Below are positions 11,990 to 24,083 of a stretch of DNA of 64,000 bases, one piece after another. Below the pieces are notes generated by a model. The model ran no database searches and had not been told where the DNA came from. It saw only the letters and a program-made list of their open reading frames with translations. A program made the translations under genes and the position numbers. Source of the DNA: Pseudeuparius sepicola (lineage: Eukaryota; Arthropoda; Insecta; Coleoptera; Anthribidae); the NCBI GenBank assembly GCA_963920635.1, contig OY987299.1, positions 118,979,373 to 119,043,372 of the forward strand, read 5' to 3'. The first letter of the stretch is position 1; the number at the start of each line of letters is the position of its first letter.

Positions 11990-12360
11990 CCGTACTTCTT
12001 CTGAATTCCTCTCCGCGTCCTTCCCCAGCCTCCCGCGCCTAATCCGGGGGCGATCCCCCGGCAGCCCCGGCCGGATAAGGGGGCCCCAAGTGCCCGGAGC
12101 GGGTCCGCAAACAGGCGGGGGCCCTTTGAATGCGCGCCTATTAGGCGTCGAGGGCCCTTCGGCCCTGCGCTCCGGTCCCGGGGCCCCCGTAATCTGCATG
12201 GCATTAGGGCGCGTGGACGGGCGCGGGGATGAAAAAGTCGCGAGGCCGGCGACGAAGCCGCTTCGGGTGGGGCCTTGGGAGCGGTGAAGATGTCGCGAGG
12301 GGAGATGATTCGACCAACGGCGTATTACTGCAACTCGTTGGCGTGGCAAAATATAAAAGT
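11990..12360 (+). repeat. GC-rich repeat with TATA-like box, copy 2
   Basis: Direct, diverged copy of 6930-7250 and the more GC-rich of the two. It contains the CpG-bearing words gcgcctattaggcg and ccggagcggg, and ends in a TATA-like atataaaag at about 12351-12359. Overlapping frames of up to 123 codons on both strands are byproducts of base composition. The repeat class was not recognised. Confidence 0.6.
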
Positions 12361-12580
12361 ACGCTTGTTGACGAGCCAGGATTTTGTACTACAAACCTGT
12401 GCATCAATTATTACAAGTTGCAAAAATGTAAGGCAGTTATGGAAAACGATACCTTAATCTTCAAGTTTCAGTAGTTTTGTAACGAAACTAATGACAGTTG
12501 CATCAGTCTTACAGACAGATAGTGACAGAGTCGAAAGCAGAACTCCTTAAACTCTATTCAAACTAAACGCAAGTGAAACA

Positions 12581-12643
12581 TAATACAAGTTGCTAGCTAG
12601 AGCGTGATACGCACGTGATCGGCGGGTCGGGGGGAAGAAGACG
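12581..12643 (+). repeat. 63-bp direct repeat, left copy
   Basis: The segment from aatacaagttgctagctaga to gggaagaagacg recurs at 13330-13392 with about two differences. About 690 bp of otherwise unique sequence lies between the copies. It may be the mark of a segmental duplication or of an insertion. Confidence 0.75.
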
Positions 12644-13329
12644 AGATAATTTGTTTACATTGGCATTTCTTGAATTCAGTCTTTTCTATTTTGTAATGCG
12701 TAATAAATAGTTTTTGATAGACTTCTATATCGTATATATGCTTTGAGATACTTATATTTTTTACAAAATAACCTAAATCGTATAAAAAAACTAGAAAACT
12801 TGAATGTGCCAACAATAACATCTTTTCAATATCATGACACAAAACAAGTGGCCTTTGGTAATGTATATCGTTGTGATAAATGCTCTTGGGACTTATGGCT
12901 TTGCCAGTGGAGCACACCAGACCTCTCATACTTTAAAAAAATTTCGAGGGTGGCATCGTAGATGTACTGTCCTCTGTGCGACTCTCGGCCATTATTTTCC
13001 CAATCCGAGACCTGGCCTGGAAATTTCTTTTAATTATAAAATATTTTGTATATGCAATACGTCAAACTTTTTAAGTTCCCCCCCCCCCAATCATATTTTC
13101 TGAGTGCGTCTCTGGGCTTTGCGATAAACTTATCGCTAGCAAGGGTTGTTTATTAAAGAATAGAGCTGTCTTATTGGCTAAAAGTAGTAAGGGGGAAATA
13201 AGCGGATTTATAAAAATATTTATATGAATATTTATATGAAACACCTGGCGATTTTTTTATTAATTAATTTAGGTAAATTTAAAATTTTCTGCTTGAAAAG
13301 TGATGTCAGTAAAGGTGTCTAAAAGCCAT
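12644..13329. other. Segment between the two 63-bp direct repeats
   Basis: AT-rich sequence with a run of C at about 13079-13088. Overlapping frames of 72-110 codons show no domain. No function can be supported. Confidence 0.4.
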
Positions 13330-13392
13330 AATACAAGTTGCTAGCTAGAGCGTGATACGCACGTGATCGGCAGGTCGAGGGGAAGAAGACGG
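13330..13392 (+). repeat. 63-bp direct repeat, right copy
   Basis: Near-identical to 12581-12643. It runs straight into the tandem repeat that follows. Confidence 0.75.
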
Positions 13393-13690
13393 TGGTTTCC
13401 TATAGCATGTGTCAAATTTTTTTTTTAATATGCCCACAAATATTTTTAATTGTATGCATCCGTATCAATTTTCAAATGTCTAAGTACTACTTTTTTGTGT
13501 CAAATTTTTTTTAATATGCCCACAAATATTTTTAATTGTAGGCATCCGTATCAATTTTCAAATGTCTAAGTACTATTTTTTTTTTCGTTTCCTATAGCAT
13601 GTCAATTTTTTTTTAATATGCCCACAAATATTTTTAATTGTATGCATCCGTATCAATTTTCAAATGTCTAAGTACTATTTTTTTTCGTAA
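13393..13690 (+). repeat. Three-copy tandem repeat, about 85-105 bp per unit
   Basis: Three consecutive units share taatatgcccacaaatat, catccgtatcaattttc and aatgtctaagtacta. They start near 13393, 13498 and 13582. The first and third are preceded by gtttcctatagcatgt. The near-identity suggests recent tandem duplication. Confidence 0.85.
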
Positions 13691-14630
13691 TATTTTCGAC
13701 TAAACTTAATTTTCCCTAATTTAATCATCCACAAGTGCTTTTGATGCTAATTGTTGTTTTAAATAGATTTTATTTTATTTATCTTATTTAAATTGTTTTA
13801 TTTATTATACTAAATATAAGTTTTGACTTTTTGAAGTTCTCTTTAGGCGCACCGTGCACACTTTTTCCTGGATAGTGAATAAGTAATTTTTACCCAATTA
13901 TTAGTTGTCTAGATTGTAAATATTACTTAGTTAATATAGAGATAAAAACAAATATTTTATAATATTAACCTCGCGCTGTTAATATAATTTATATTGTGTA
14001 CTTAAGTATACAGGATGTAACTATGAAGTTTATTGTTGAATTTTTTTAAACCACCTAAAATATGACAAAATTGCTCGTATACTTAGAAACATGTTTGGTG
14101 CTGCTGGTTAGAACATACCAACCAGCAGGCCGGGGGCAATGACCGGAATAATAGGTTTTTGACCACTGTTGCGAATGAAATAAAAAGTAGCCCGATACAA
14201 TAGCTAAAACAAAATAATGTTTGAAGCGAAAAGTTGAAGTTTGTGTTAGGAGTGGAGGACAACATTTCCAACAACTTCTATGAAAAAGTTATGTCGTTAA
14301 GAAGTAGTGAGCTATAGCGTGAAAATATTATCGAGAAAAGTGAAAACAAATTAGTGAAATGGTAAATGTGATTATTACTAAGTTATGTTGAGTGCTTCTG
14401 TACTAGAAAAGTTTTAATAGTATTATTAGATTTTCAAGGAATTATCTGACGGTATGGCAACGCTGTAGGAGGAAGGCATCGCTTCAATAATGAAGGGACC
14501 TTGCGACCAGTGGCTCTCAAACTGTCCCTAAAATTGGGGAAAAGTTTTGAAAGACCACAACTTTTTATATTCTGCACACTAAAAAAATGCTCTTGTAGAA
14601 CGGTAACTCTGAAAGCCGAAAATTTGCATG
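13691..14630. other. Gene-free stretch
   Basis: AT-rich unique sequence with no recurrent element recognised. Confidence 0.5.
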
Positions 14631-14639
14631 TCGTGGGTT

Positions 14640-15070
14640 CCGCGCCGTCGGACGCGGCGAATGTCTTCGCGGTAATAAATTCGGCGGCACAATGGCCTTA
14701 CAGCCCTTGCACGCGCGCTATCGCGCCAACTTTTACACTCTTTAACTCTTTAGAGAATCATCAGGGCGGAAAGTTCGGAATCAATATCGGGCCCGCGCCC
14801 GCCCCGAAAAAACGTGTCTCTATCTCCCGCGCGCCAACTTATAGTCGAAGTTGCCGAAGTCGCGACATGTGGCGCTAATACGAGATATATGGTGCGCGCG
14901 CGATGCACCGCCGCGCCGGAGGAAATTGATTAAATTTGCGGGGATATGGGGGCAGGGGGTGGAGGTTAGGGGGTGTGTTGGGGTAGCCGCGATGAAAGGC
15001 CTCTGGCGACCAACAGATCCTGAAAGTACGACATTGAGATTATTGGGGATTTCTCGGAAGAATGAGAACA
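14640..15070. promoter_or_regulatory. GC-rich unique island
   Basis: CpG-rich, complex sequence (gtcggacgcggcg, cacgcgcgctatcgcgcc, gggcccgcgcccgccc, accgccgcgccgg) followed by a G-rich strand around 14940-14985. It contains frames on both strands, none with a recognisable domain. It could be a promoter or enhancer of a gene outside the window, or an old repeat. There is no second copy here. Confidence 0.35.
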
Positions 15071-15625
15071 ACACTGCCAATGAAATCTATACTTTCACTT
15101 ATAATTTTCGGCTCGATACATTGTAGCTGGGAGCTGGGCCATATATTAAAACTAGATCGATATTCCGGTACATCGATAGACAATCGATAATAGGGATAAT
15201 TTTATATTTTAAACATCGGTATTGGACATACAGTGTGTCCACGGATTGAGTTCACGTAGTGTTTAACTAACAAAAAAATTTCGAGTTGAAATTTGAGCTT
15301 CTGGGGATCAGGCCTGCTCGGTTTGAAACTATAATTTGTGACGTAATTTTACTTTCGAAAAATCAGGTATGCCTTGGAAATTATGAAGAAACTAATTTTC
15401 AACACCATTAAAGTGCTTTATTCTTTGTAGGTATTACGGCAAACTATTATTAAGGAAACTTGCGGTTATAATGAAAAACTGAGTAAGTTAGCGAAATTTC
15501 GAAAGTCTAGGCCTACTTTGATTTTTTTTTGCATTTTCCCACTTTTTTAGAAAAGTACACTTTGTGTAGCTTTCACGTCAAAATGTTAGTAAGGAAACTT
15601 TGAAACACATGAAAAACTGTATATA

Positions 15626-16851
15626 CTGGGTGTTTCATCTTAAGTGAGAACAGCCCCGTAAAATTTGTATTTTCCATCCGATTTTAACCGAGGTTTTTTC
15701 TAAAAATAGGCCACAAAAAACTCTACGTTGGTTCAAAATTTCAGGTCTTAATGTCAATTTTCAAGGCCTACTACAATTTTTTTTTCTAGTAAAAAATGAC
15801 GACAGCTATTTAGCGATTTTTTTATTTAAAATCTGACACCGCAGCGTTAATCAGAACAACCTAAAACCCCCGTATACCAACTGTGAACAAAAAATATACA
15901 GGGAGTTCCATTCGCAGGGTGTCAAAATTGAGCAAAATAGGAATTTTAAAGGCATCTGGAGAGTCAAATGTGCCATGGAATCCCGTCAAAACAGAAGAAT
16001 GATCAACAGGACTACTCAAAGTGTTGGTGTGCAAAGATTCAATACAAAAATGTACAGGGTCTTTTTCTCGGGGCGATGTCAAAATTCTGTATTTTTATTA
16101 AACTTTATATTGATCAGGAGTGTTCTGAAATCATTGAATAAATATTAATAAATACAAAAGCAATTTATTTCTTTACATCATCCAACCAACAAATAAAAAC
16201 AATTCAAATTGTTGGACCTTTATCAATAAAGTCACTCTCTAAGATGATACATTTTATGTGCGTTTCCTGTTGTGGCACACCAGCCACCTTAACTTATATG
16301 GACTTAGTGACTGACAGGCTTCTGTATAGTTCGTTTGTAATGTCTGGGGTGGTTTTGATATACTCGATTTTTGACCTGTATAAAGTTTAAAAAATTCAGC
16401 ATTTCGAGTTGCTACAGAGAAGAACATCTTGTATATTTTTTATTGGATCTTTGCACATCGACACTGTGAGTGGTCCTGTTCATCATCCAACTGTTTCGAA
16501 GTAATTCCATGGCACACTTGACTCGCCAGATGAGTTTAAAATTCCTATTTTGCTCAATTTTGACACCCTGCAGAATGGAACTTTTTTTGTTCAAATTTGG
16601 TATACGGGGGTTTTAGGTTGTTCTGATTAACGCTGTGGTGTCAGATTTTAAATAAAAAAATCGCTAAATGGTTTTTCTCATTTTCTACTAGAAAAAAAAT
16701 TTCTAGTAGGCCTTGAAAATTGACATTAAGACCTGAAATTTTGCACCAACGTAGAGTTTTTTGTGGCCTATTTTTAGAAAAAAACGCGGCTAAAATCGGA
16801 TGGAGAATACAAATTTTACGGGGGTGTTCGCACTTAAGATGAAACACCCTG
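15626..16851. mobile_element. Fold-back element nested in the 15231-17459 element
   Basis: The left end CTGGGTGTTTCATCTTAAG and the right end (reverse complement) CAGGGTGTTTCATCTTAAG are flanked by TA at 15624-15625 and 16852-16853. The arms stay paired for about 450 bp, sharing cctaaaacccccgtatacca and gggtgtcaaaattgagcaaa. The unique centre (about 16090-16400) has no coding signal. Confidence 0.8.
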
Positions 16852-16856
16852 TAGGT

Positions 16857-17076
16857 GTGAAAAAAATTCAAAAGGCTAGGTCTACATTGATTTTTGTGCG
16901 TTTTAATTTTTTTAGCAGAAAAATATCAAAATCAACCTAGGCTTTTGAATTTTTTCACACCTATACGTGAAAAAAATTCAAAAGCCTAGGTCTACTTTGA
17001 TTTTTGTGCGTTTTAATTTTTTTAGCAGAAAAATATCAAAATCAACCTAGGCTTTTGAATTTTTTCACACCTATAC
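16857..17076 (+). repeat. Tandem pair of a 110-bp palindromic unit
   Basis: Two head-to-tail units begin gtgaaaaaaattcaaaag at 16857 and 16967. Each is itself a hairpin, closing with ggcttttgaattttttcac. They lie in the right arm of the larger element and have no left-arm partner, so they arose after the arm formed. Confidence 0.8.
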
Positions 17077-17604
17077 AGGTTTCATTATGAACAAGTTTTC
17101 TTAATAACATTTTGAGGCGAAAACTACAGAAAGTATTACACTTTTCTAAGAAAAAGGTGGGAAAAACCTAAATATCGAAGTAGGCCTAAATTTTCGAAAT
17201 TTCACAAACCTACTCAGTTTTTCATTCTAAGTTTCCTTAATAATATGTTGTCGTAAAACCTACAAAAAGGCCACTTTACTGATGTGGAAAATTAGTTTCT
17301 TCATAACTTCCAAGGCATACGTGACTTTTCGAACGTAAAACTATGTCACGTCACAAATTAGTTTCAAACTAAGCAGGGCTGATCCCCAAAAGCTCACATT
17401 TCAGTTCGAAATTTTTTTGTTATTTACACCCTATGTGAACTCAATCTGTGGACACACTGTATATCGATATTTTTGTTATTTTATAATTATTTATCCCTGA
17501 ATGCGCCGATAGGTGGTTAGGAATTTTTTTTTAATTAATAAATTATCAAATTACACATAACAACTCTAACGTGTTGAGAGACCTCAAGTAACCTGCAGAA
17601 TGTA

Positions 17605-18488
17605 CAGGGTGAGAGAAACTCGACGTCCCAGGCCTAAAGCGAGAACACGAAAACTCAAAATAAAATTTCGAAAAGGGGTTCTTAAATGGGACATACTAAG
17701 ATCCAATTATGACCAAAAATTAGCTTTTTTGATGTGTGGGAAAATGGCCGACGTGACGTCATCGATATTATTTTCCCAGAAATATGTTTCCCTATATATT
17801 GAAGGTCCTTACCATTCTCAACAACTTTTGTAGGAAAAGAGTTTCTGTATCTTTTATTGGACAAAATCTACAAAGTCAATTATGTAAAAAAATCATTTTC
17901 CGAAATCTAGCTAGCCATGGAAACAATTGATATTAAGAACTTATTGAAAAGTATGTTAGAGGCCCTTGCGCACCCTTAAATTTATTCAACTAGAATATTT
18001 TTTTTTTTTTGTAACAAACAATAATAGCAAACAAGTCAGTAATAAGCACAATTCAAAAATTTAAAAAATATATTCCATTGGAATAAATTTAAGAGTGCTT
18101 AAGGCACCCTAACATACTCTTTAATAATTTCTGACTATGAATTAATTGTTTCTATGGCTAGCTGCTAGATTTCGGAAAATGATGTTTTGTCCATGTTTTT
18201 TTACATATTTGTCCCTGTAGATTTTGAACAATAAAAGATACAGAAAATATTTTCCTACAAAAGTTGTTGAGAATGGTAAGGACTTTCAATATAGAGGGGA
18301 AAATGGTGTGTTTGTGCGAAAATAATATCGATGACGTCACAGCGGCCATTTTCTCAAATATCCAAAAAGCTAATTTTCGGTCATAATTGGACCTCAGTAT
18401 GTCCCATTTAAGAACTCTTTTTCGAAATTTTATTTTGAGTTTTCGTGTTCCCGGTGTAGGCCTGGGACGTCGAGTTTCGCTTACCCTG
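17605..18488. mobile_element. TACAGGGTG-type fold-back element, 884 bp
   Basis: The ends CAGGGTGAGAGAAACTCGAC and (reverse complement) CAGGGTAAGCGAAACTCGAC are flanked by TA at 17603-17604 and 18489-18490. The arms pair over about 400 bp each side, through ctcaaaataaaatttcgaaa and gacgtcatcgatattatttt. Small frames on both strands are not transposase. Confidence 0.85.
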
Positions 18489-18490
18489 TA

Positions 18491-21400
18491 CGCAACATAT
18501 GGAGAGCTGAAACCAAAATAGGACCCTAAAAACTTCATGCAGATATTTTGGTATAGGTACAAGGGGGAGTCATGGCCTTAGTACCTAAGTAATAAGAAAG
18601 GCACAGGTCGTTGAAAATTACCCAAGCAGCAAATTTTTTCGATCCAACCCATATCATTTTTCCTGTTTTGCGTAAAATCTAAGCGTTCTAAGACCAATTT
18701 ACAACAAACTTTTTATGTGGAATTGAATAGGGATTATCGGGAATGAAACAAATAATTCAAATATGCCATAGAGGTGTAAAATTTTCGCGAAAAAGCGACA
18801 CAACTAACCCGCTCGCACGCCACTGGTGCAGTCAAGTGAACAAAACCGTCACAAATTGCAGATTGGTGTCTTCTGTCTTTTTCAAGATACATATTCAGGA
18901 AAACCTGGTATTTAGATAAACTTTCACCCCGTGTATCTTTCTTAATAATCTTTTTGAACTTTTTTTTTTAAGTTTTATTTATGACTTTACAACTGGGACA
19001 CCCTGATATATCGATATTATATGTAGTGAAATTGCCTATTTAGTTTGGTTTGTTAGTCTCTTAATAAGTAATAGCTTATATACATTCAGGATAATAGTAT
19101 ATAATTTTTCAGTTTATAGGTAGGTAGGTACACAAATAATAGTATCGGTGCCGACGGTCATTAGTTCCATTTGTTTAGACTGATTACCGACCTGTAATTA
19201 TTATGTGTAGGAAATTCCATAGTCCTCGAAGTAATAGTAGACATTTGCCGTTAATTTGCAGCCGGCCTTCCTAAGATATTTATTTATAAGCCTGTTACAT
19301 AATGGTGTTAAAGGATCGATAAACACTCCATAAAGCGCACACATTATCTTTGTAGGTAATACCTAACCTAAAACTGTGCATGCTATTTTCATAACGGCGC
19401 CACATGAATCATTTAAGTAACATGTAAATATTCTATAAACAATAGCTTGATAAGTATTATATCTTTTAAAATGCAGGAAATATCAATATTTACCTATATG
19501 TTTCTAAGTGCATGGCCAATAGTATTTCCTTATCGAGTTCTTTTGAAATCGTTCACGGCCAAGATCAGGGCATTTTTCAGATCTGTTGCAAAGATTTATT
19601 TTCCTAGACAATTCTAAAAAAAAACATTATTCTAAACCCACATGTATATTTGCCGTTTCCTATTACAATCTATAGAACGGACAAGTAGGCAATTCCAGTT
19701 AACTGAACGAATATGATTTCATATCCATCCTAGCAGTGACTACAGTGACTAGGTCCTATCCTAGGTAGGATATGAAATCAAAATCACAGTTTAAGCTTTC
19801 TCCGGCGAGTGTTGACGTTGACCAGAGTCGCTTTCGGGTATTACACTTAGAGCACTTCAGAGCTACTCAGGAGTACTCCACATCCATTTCATTCTTTCGG
19901 GTATGCTTGAGCTTGATGCTCCAGAGTTGCTCTTTTTTCCTCCCCCCTGCCCCCTACCAGCCGTTTATTAGGTGCGTGACGCTCCGCAGTAGAATCATTG
20001 ATTGTCAGTTTGATTCTCTTGCGGAGTCCGAAAAATATAACTTACCATAACTTCACTATCAACCATTTTTTCCATTTCTATTTGCAAATTAATATTATAT
20101 TCGGAAAATGACTAGCATTTGCATCGTAAATTTAAGGTTAGTCATAGACATAAAACAAAAATAATAACTGGATCCTAGTATAGCATTCGGGTATGAACGG
20201 CACACAAGCAGAACGGAGTCACAGAGCTTGACACATCATACCCGAAAGCGCCTCTGTTTGGAAACCAAGCAACCGGTGGCGGATATAGACCATTATTACA
20301 ACCGGATATTATTAGGTAATCTAAAAACGCACTTTAAACGTACACTAGAAATGACATTTCTTAATTTGGTAATACAAGGTTGTCAGCAATGTTTTGGGCG
20401 CCTACAGGGACGTATTTAGCTTGTCCGCCAGAAATGTCAGAACTTGTGACAGATGCCTAACTTTAACCTTGATATTCGATCTCCGTGTCTGTGGCTCTAA
20501 CCTAACTTCAAACACAGAAACTATAACTATAGCCTTTTTTCTGTGTTTCAAAGAACAGAGTATAATGTTAATTTCTACCTACTAAATTTAGGATTCGTGT
20601 GTGTAAAAAGTAAATTCTGTGATTACGGCCCTGTCCTCCGGCACCTATCAATAATATCAATATGGCAGCCTTTTAGGGAATTCTAGGGACATGAAATATT
20701 TACCTGTCACAATCTAGTGATCTAATGTACAATTAAAGACCGTTTTTAGTATATTTTCCTCAGTTTCTCAATAAAGCTTGTTCTGGCAACACCAGTACGA
20801 AGTCGCATCGCGATCGCGACAACAGCAAGAAAATTTTTAACATACCTGCCAGTTTCCCGATAGGCAATGCATCGGCGGAAATAAATTTTTCTTCACTTAA
20901 AAGAATTAAAACTTGGTTACGTACCAATATGGTCCAAGACAGACTAAGTAATTTAACTCTATTAAGTACCTATACACCGCAAGTACCCATAAATGAAGAA
21001 AAGATCAGTTTGCGCGAAAGAAAAGAAAATACAATGTGTTCACGGCAAAGCGGTATTATAGATGTATATGACAATTTTTTTTTGCATTACAAACACAATT
21101 TTTTGTATTCTCCTCTTGCCTCACCCAAAAACTATTTTTAGTATCTTGGACGTTAAAAAATTTATAGAGGCGCTGGTAGCAGCTTAAAAATAAAAATCGC
21201 AACAGGTAAAGTGCCTTTTCTGTGCGAAATATTGAAAAATTTTATTAGAATTAAAAAATATGACGTAACAAATTACAGAACTAGATAATTTTTTTATTTA
21301 TATTTTTTTAAATATTATATATGTAATCATAATTTAAATTTATTTATTCTACCCATGTTCCTCCATTTTCCCATCTCAACTCTGTTCTTAAATTCTTTGT

Positions 21401-21555
21401 AGCTATTTTGAATGATTTGAAGGTCAATTGAATTTATAGCATTTGTAATTTTAATGTTTTATGCCATGGAAACAATAAACATTTTCTGTTTTTATTTTTT
21501 TTTCTAGAGAATAAATTATTTTATTTTTCCCAAAAATATATATTATATTCTAAAA
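18491..21555. other. Gene-free 3-kb stretch
   Basis: Mostly AT-rich and unique. An inverted word pair, gctttcgggtat (about 19829) and atacccgaaagcg (about 20238), brackets some 400 bp that may be a decayed element. A CpG-bearing patch lies at 20795-20885 (cgcatcgcgatcgcgac, gcatcggcggaaataaat). No exon or RNA gene can be supported. Confidence 0.5.
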
Positions 21556-21559
21556 ATTT

Positions 21560-21636
21560 CCCTTACCCCGACCCATCGGGAAAAATTTTTACTACGCCCC
21601 CCCCCCTCCGTTTAGATTTGCCTGGATCCGCCTCTG
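21560..21636. mobile_element. Possible solitary hAT-like terminus
   Basis: The end reads, in reverse complement, CAGAGGCGGATCCAGGCAAA next to a poly-C tract. As I recall, this resembles the terminal repeats of an insect hAT group. The opposite end was not found, so this is tentative. Confidence 0.35.
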
Positions 21637-21677
21637 CAAGCAACCACCGTTGACATTATTTTATTCTAAAACGTCAG

Positions 21678-22720
21678 AGTGACCCAGGGACTCAGTAAGG
21701 GGACCCAGCATTATACTTTCCAAAGTGAGGCCTATTCTTTCCTCATTCTAATGGTATCAGTGATGCCAAGTATGCCATTTTATTGGAGAATCTATGAATA
21801 TAACAGATGCTTTGATTGTTAGTAAAAATTAATAATGGTTTCCATGATTTCTAAAAATTAGAATTGACAATTTTGTGTATACAAGTGCAGAATGTGGCAA
21901 TTGTCAATTAAAAGAAATTTATTTTATAGTTGAAATTGATTTCCAGCAATTATTTCCCCGAATTTAAGTAATAAGTACGGTAAGTCAGTATAGCGCCGAT
22001 TTTGCTTATTTAAGAATTTGTCGCTATTGCACCTTGTTACCAGGTTCCTCAATCCATTTGCAATATGTATACTTGAACTTTCTTCCCTTGTTGAATGTAT
22101 CTACCCAAAGAATTTTCATGGATTTCGGGATGGACTGATAAGATTAGGTCTAGTAGTTCTAATGATGGTAGTTTTTCTCGGTGTATATTATAAAATTTTT
22201 GTAATTCTATTTCTCTCCCAAGGTACCCCACAAACTTAAAATAAACTTGTAGTTGTAGATAAAAACTCTTTAAAAAAAGACCTGACCTGCTTAATAATTT
22301 AAAATGTTGGAAATACGATTTGTTTTGAACTACCTACTTATACGTAATGCCTACGTAATGGGAATTGTAGGATTACTAAAGGTGATACAGGAACAATCTG
22401 GTTGCAATTATTGGGACTACTACAGGCGGCCGCATTACCTTTAATTGACACATCTGAGTATCAGGAAGTTAGAAAAGTTAAAAATTGTGAATTATGATGG
22501 GAAATATTTTGCCTCCTTTAGAATCTATGGCACAGGCATGTCACATAAAACCTGATGGCAGTTGGACACTGTCATATAACATAACCTTGTATCAGCCCCC
22601 TTGTGGTCTCCTTGGAGTCAACAGAAAATAAACTTCCCCTCAAGGCTTCACTTTTCCTATGTAATAGACTGTGACATGCTGGGTCCCCTTATTTTAAAGA
22701 GTCCCTGGTGTGACCTATCA
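21678..22720 (+). mobile_element. 1.04-kb terminal-inverted-repeat element, most complete copy
   Basis: Terminal words gtgacccagggactc...aaggggacccagcat (21680-21711) match the reverse complement of 22676-22720. Most of its length recurs, inverted, at 63238-64000, and its second half at 68-496. No transposase is visible; a 73-codon frame at 22018-22239 is unremarkable. It lies about 100 bp left of the giant element. Confidence 0.65.
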
Positions 22721-22811
22721 AATTATTTTCGTCTATCCAAAACCGTTTAGCAGCTATTACACATAGAAAAAATACACTGTACAACGGGCAATATATCCAC
22801 TCTTGTTGTAT

Positions 22812-22820
22812 ACAAACTAC
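22812..22820 (+). repeat. 9-bp target site duplication, left copy
   Basis: acaaactac, identical to 48874-48882. A 9-bp duplication is characteristic of Mutator-like (MULE) insertion. Confidence 0.9.
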
Positions 22821-22979
22821 ACCGGTATGAAGTTAGCAGCCATTTTTTGGCAGCCAAAAATTTTAGCAGCAACATGGTGTGAAGTTAGCAGCCAATTTTT
22901 GGCAGACATTTTATTTTTGATTAAGCAACCCGAATTTTTTTTAATGTTTTTTTTACTGCAAAAATAATATTGGTTCTTT
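22821..22979 (+). repeat. Left terminal tip of the giant element
   Basis: It matches the reverse complement of 48725-48873 almost base for base, apart from an indel of about 10 bp after gaagtt. It contains gaagttagcagcca repeated at about 22828 and 22876, which may be transposase-binding subrepeats. The satellite starts directly inward at ccttgctagccg. Confidence 0.9.
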
Positions 22980-23149
22980 CCTTGCTAGCCGTTTGAAGAG
23001 TCGAAAACATCCCATGTAAACATAATATTTATTTTCCCATTTTAAGAAATGTTATGCACAATGATTCGTTCTTGCCCAGTAAAGTGGCCAACTAAGAGAG
23101 GCAAAAAGCCCTTAGTGAGAATTCCAAAAAGTAGCCAACTAAGAGAGGT
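22980..23149 (+). repeat. Outermost, diverged satellite units of the left arm
   Basis: One 144-bp-class unit (about 22980-23125) is more diverged than the main array (gtcgaaaacatcccatgtaaac in place of the usual gttaaaaaccgcc part). The right arm's outermost unit (48573-48724) shares these differences, so both descend from the original terminus. A second unit is cut by the insertion at 23150. Confidence 0.85.
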
Positions 23150-23482
23150 AAATAAATTAAAAGTAAAAAAATATTTTTAAAAAAAGCTTTTATTTAAATG
23201 CGCTAAAAAGAATAAAATAATCTTTTCTTTTAAAACTTTTACTATCAACTTATAACGTCATTCCACAATTTATATGATATAAAAGCTTGTCGCGAGATTT
23301 AAGTAGTGGTATTTACTTAGTTTGAAAACTTAAATCTCGCGACAAGCTTTTATATCATATAAATTGTGGAATGACGTTATAAGTTGATAGTAAAAGTTTT
23401 AAAAGAAAAGATTATTTTATTCTTTTTAGCGCATTTAAATAAAAGCTTTTTTTAAAAATATTTTTTTACTTTTAATTTATTT
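23150..23482. repeat. Perfect 154-bp-arm palindrome
   Basis: The left arm 23150-23303 and right arm 23329-23482 appear to be exact reverse complements across a 25-bp spacer. Complete identity over this length implies a very recent origin or ongoing correction. Such a structure is prone to cruciform formation. Confidence 0.9.
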
Positions 23483-23602
23483 TGTAATTTTTAGTTTGGC
23501 CAGGTGTCTGAGTCTATTCATCTCAGTTAACGCATCATTGTTGCAAGGTCGTTTGCCGGTTAGTTTAGAACAGTCTAGCTCTTCAATGAGGAGACCTTCT
23601 AA

Positions 23603-24083
23603 TGACCATCTTGGGTGTTCCGCCATGTTGGATTTAGAATGACGTCACACATATAATCATGCATTGTCATCCAAATTAAACGTGTGTACAAAATTTCAGC
23701 TCGATCGGTTGAAATTTAACTAGTCCGCCATCTTGAGTGTTCCGCCATGTTGGATTTAGAATGACGTCACACATATAATCATGCATTGTCATCCAAATTA
23801 AACGTGTGTACAAAATTTCAGCTCGATCGGTTGAAATTTAACTAGTCCGCCATCTTGAGTGTTCCGCCATGTTGGATTTAGAATGACGTCACACATATAA
23901 TCATGCATTGTCATCCAAATTAAACGTGTGTACAAAATTTCAGCTCGATCGGTTGAAATTTAACTAGTCCGCCATCTTGAGTGTTCCGCCATGTTGGATT
24001 TAGAATGACGTCACACATATAATCAAGCATTGTCATCCAAATTAAACGTGTGTACAAAATTTCAGCTCGATCGGTTGAAGATA
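23603..24083 (+). repeat. Four 122-bp tandem repeats
   Basis: Units begin at about 23603, 23725, 23847 and 23969. Each contains gttccgccatgttggattta, gaatgacgtcacacatataa and ttcagctcgatcggttgaa. The last three are nearly identical; the first starts with a variant. A run of catacata follows at about 24125-24153. Confidence 0.9.

Larger units (their letters stand above)
15231..17459. mobile_element. Large fold-back element, 2.2 kb
   Basis: The ends CAGTGTGTCCACGGATTGAG and (reverse complement on the right) CAGTGTGTCCACAGATTGAG are flanked by TA at 15229-15230 and 17460-17461. The arms match inward for about 390 bp. The element is interrupted by the fold-back element at 15626-16851 and by a duplicated palindromic unit at 16857-17076. 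No transposase is encoded. Confidence 0.85.

Noticed and set aside
11978..12349. 123-codon frame in the GC-rich repeat
   Set aside because: The frame results from low AT content; overlapping frames of similar length exist on both strands and no protein family is recognisable.
14501..14878. 125-codon plus-strand frame in the GC-rich island
   Set aside because: No domain, no supporting codon pattern, and the frame covers both AT-rich and GC-rich parts without change.
22811..22821. 10-bp target duplication (tacaaactac)
   Set aside because: The extra t on the right belongs to the palindromic ACCGGT terminus. Taking 9 bp makes the two ends symmetrical, which fits MULEs.
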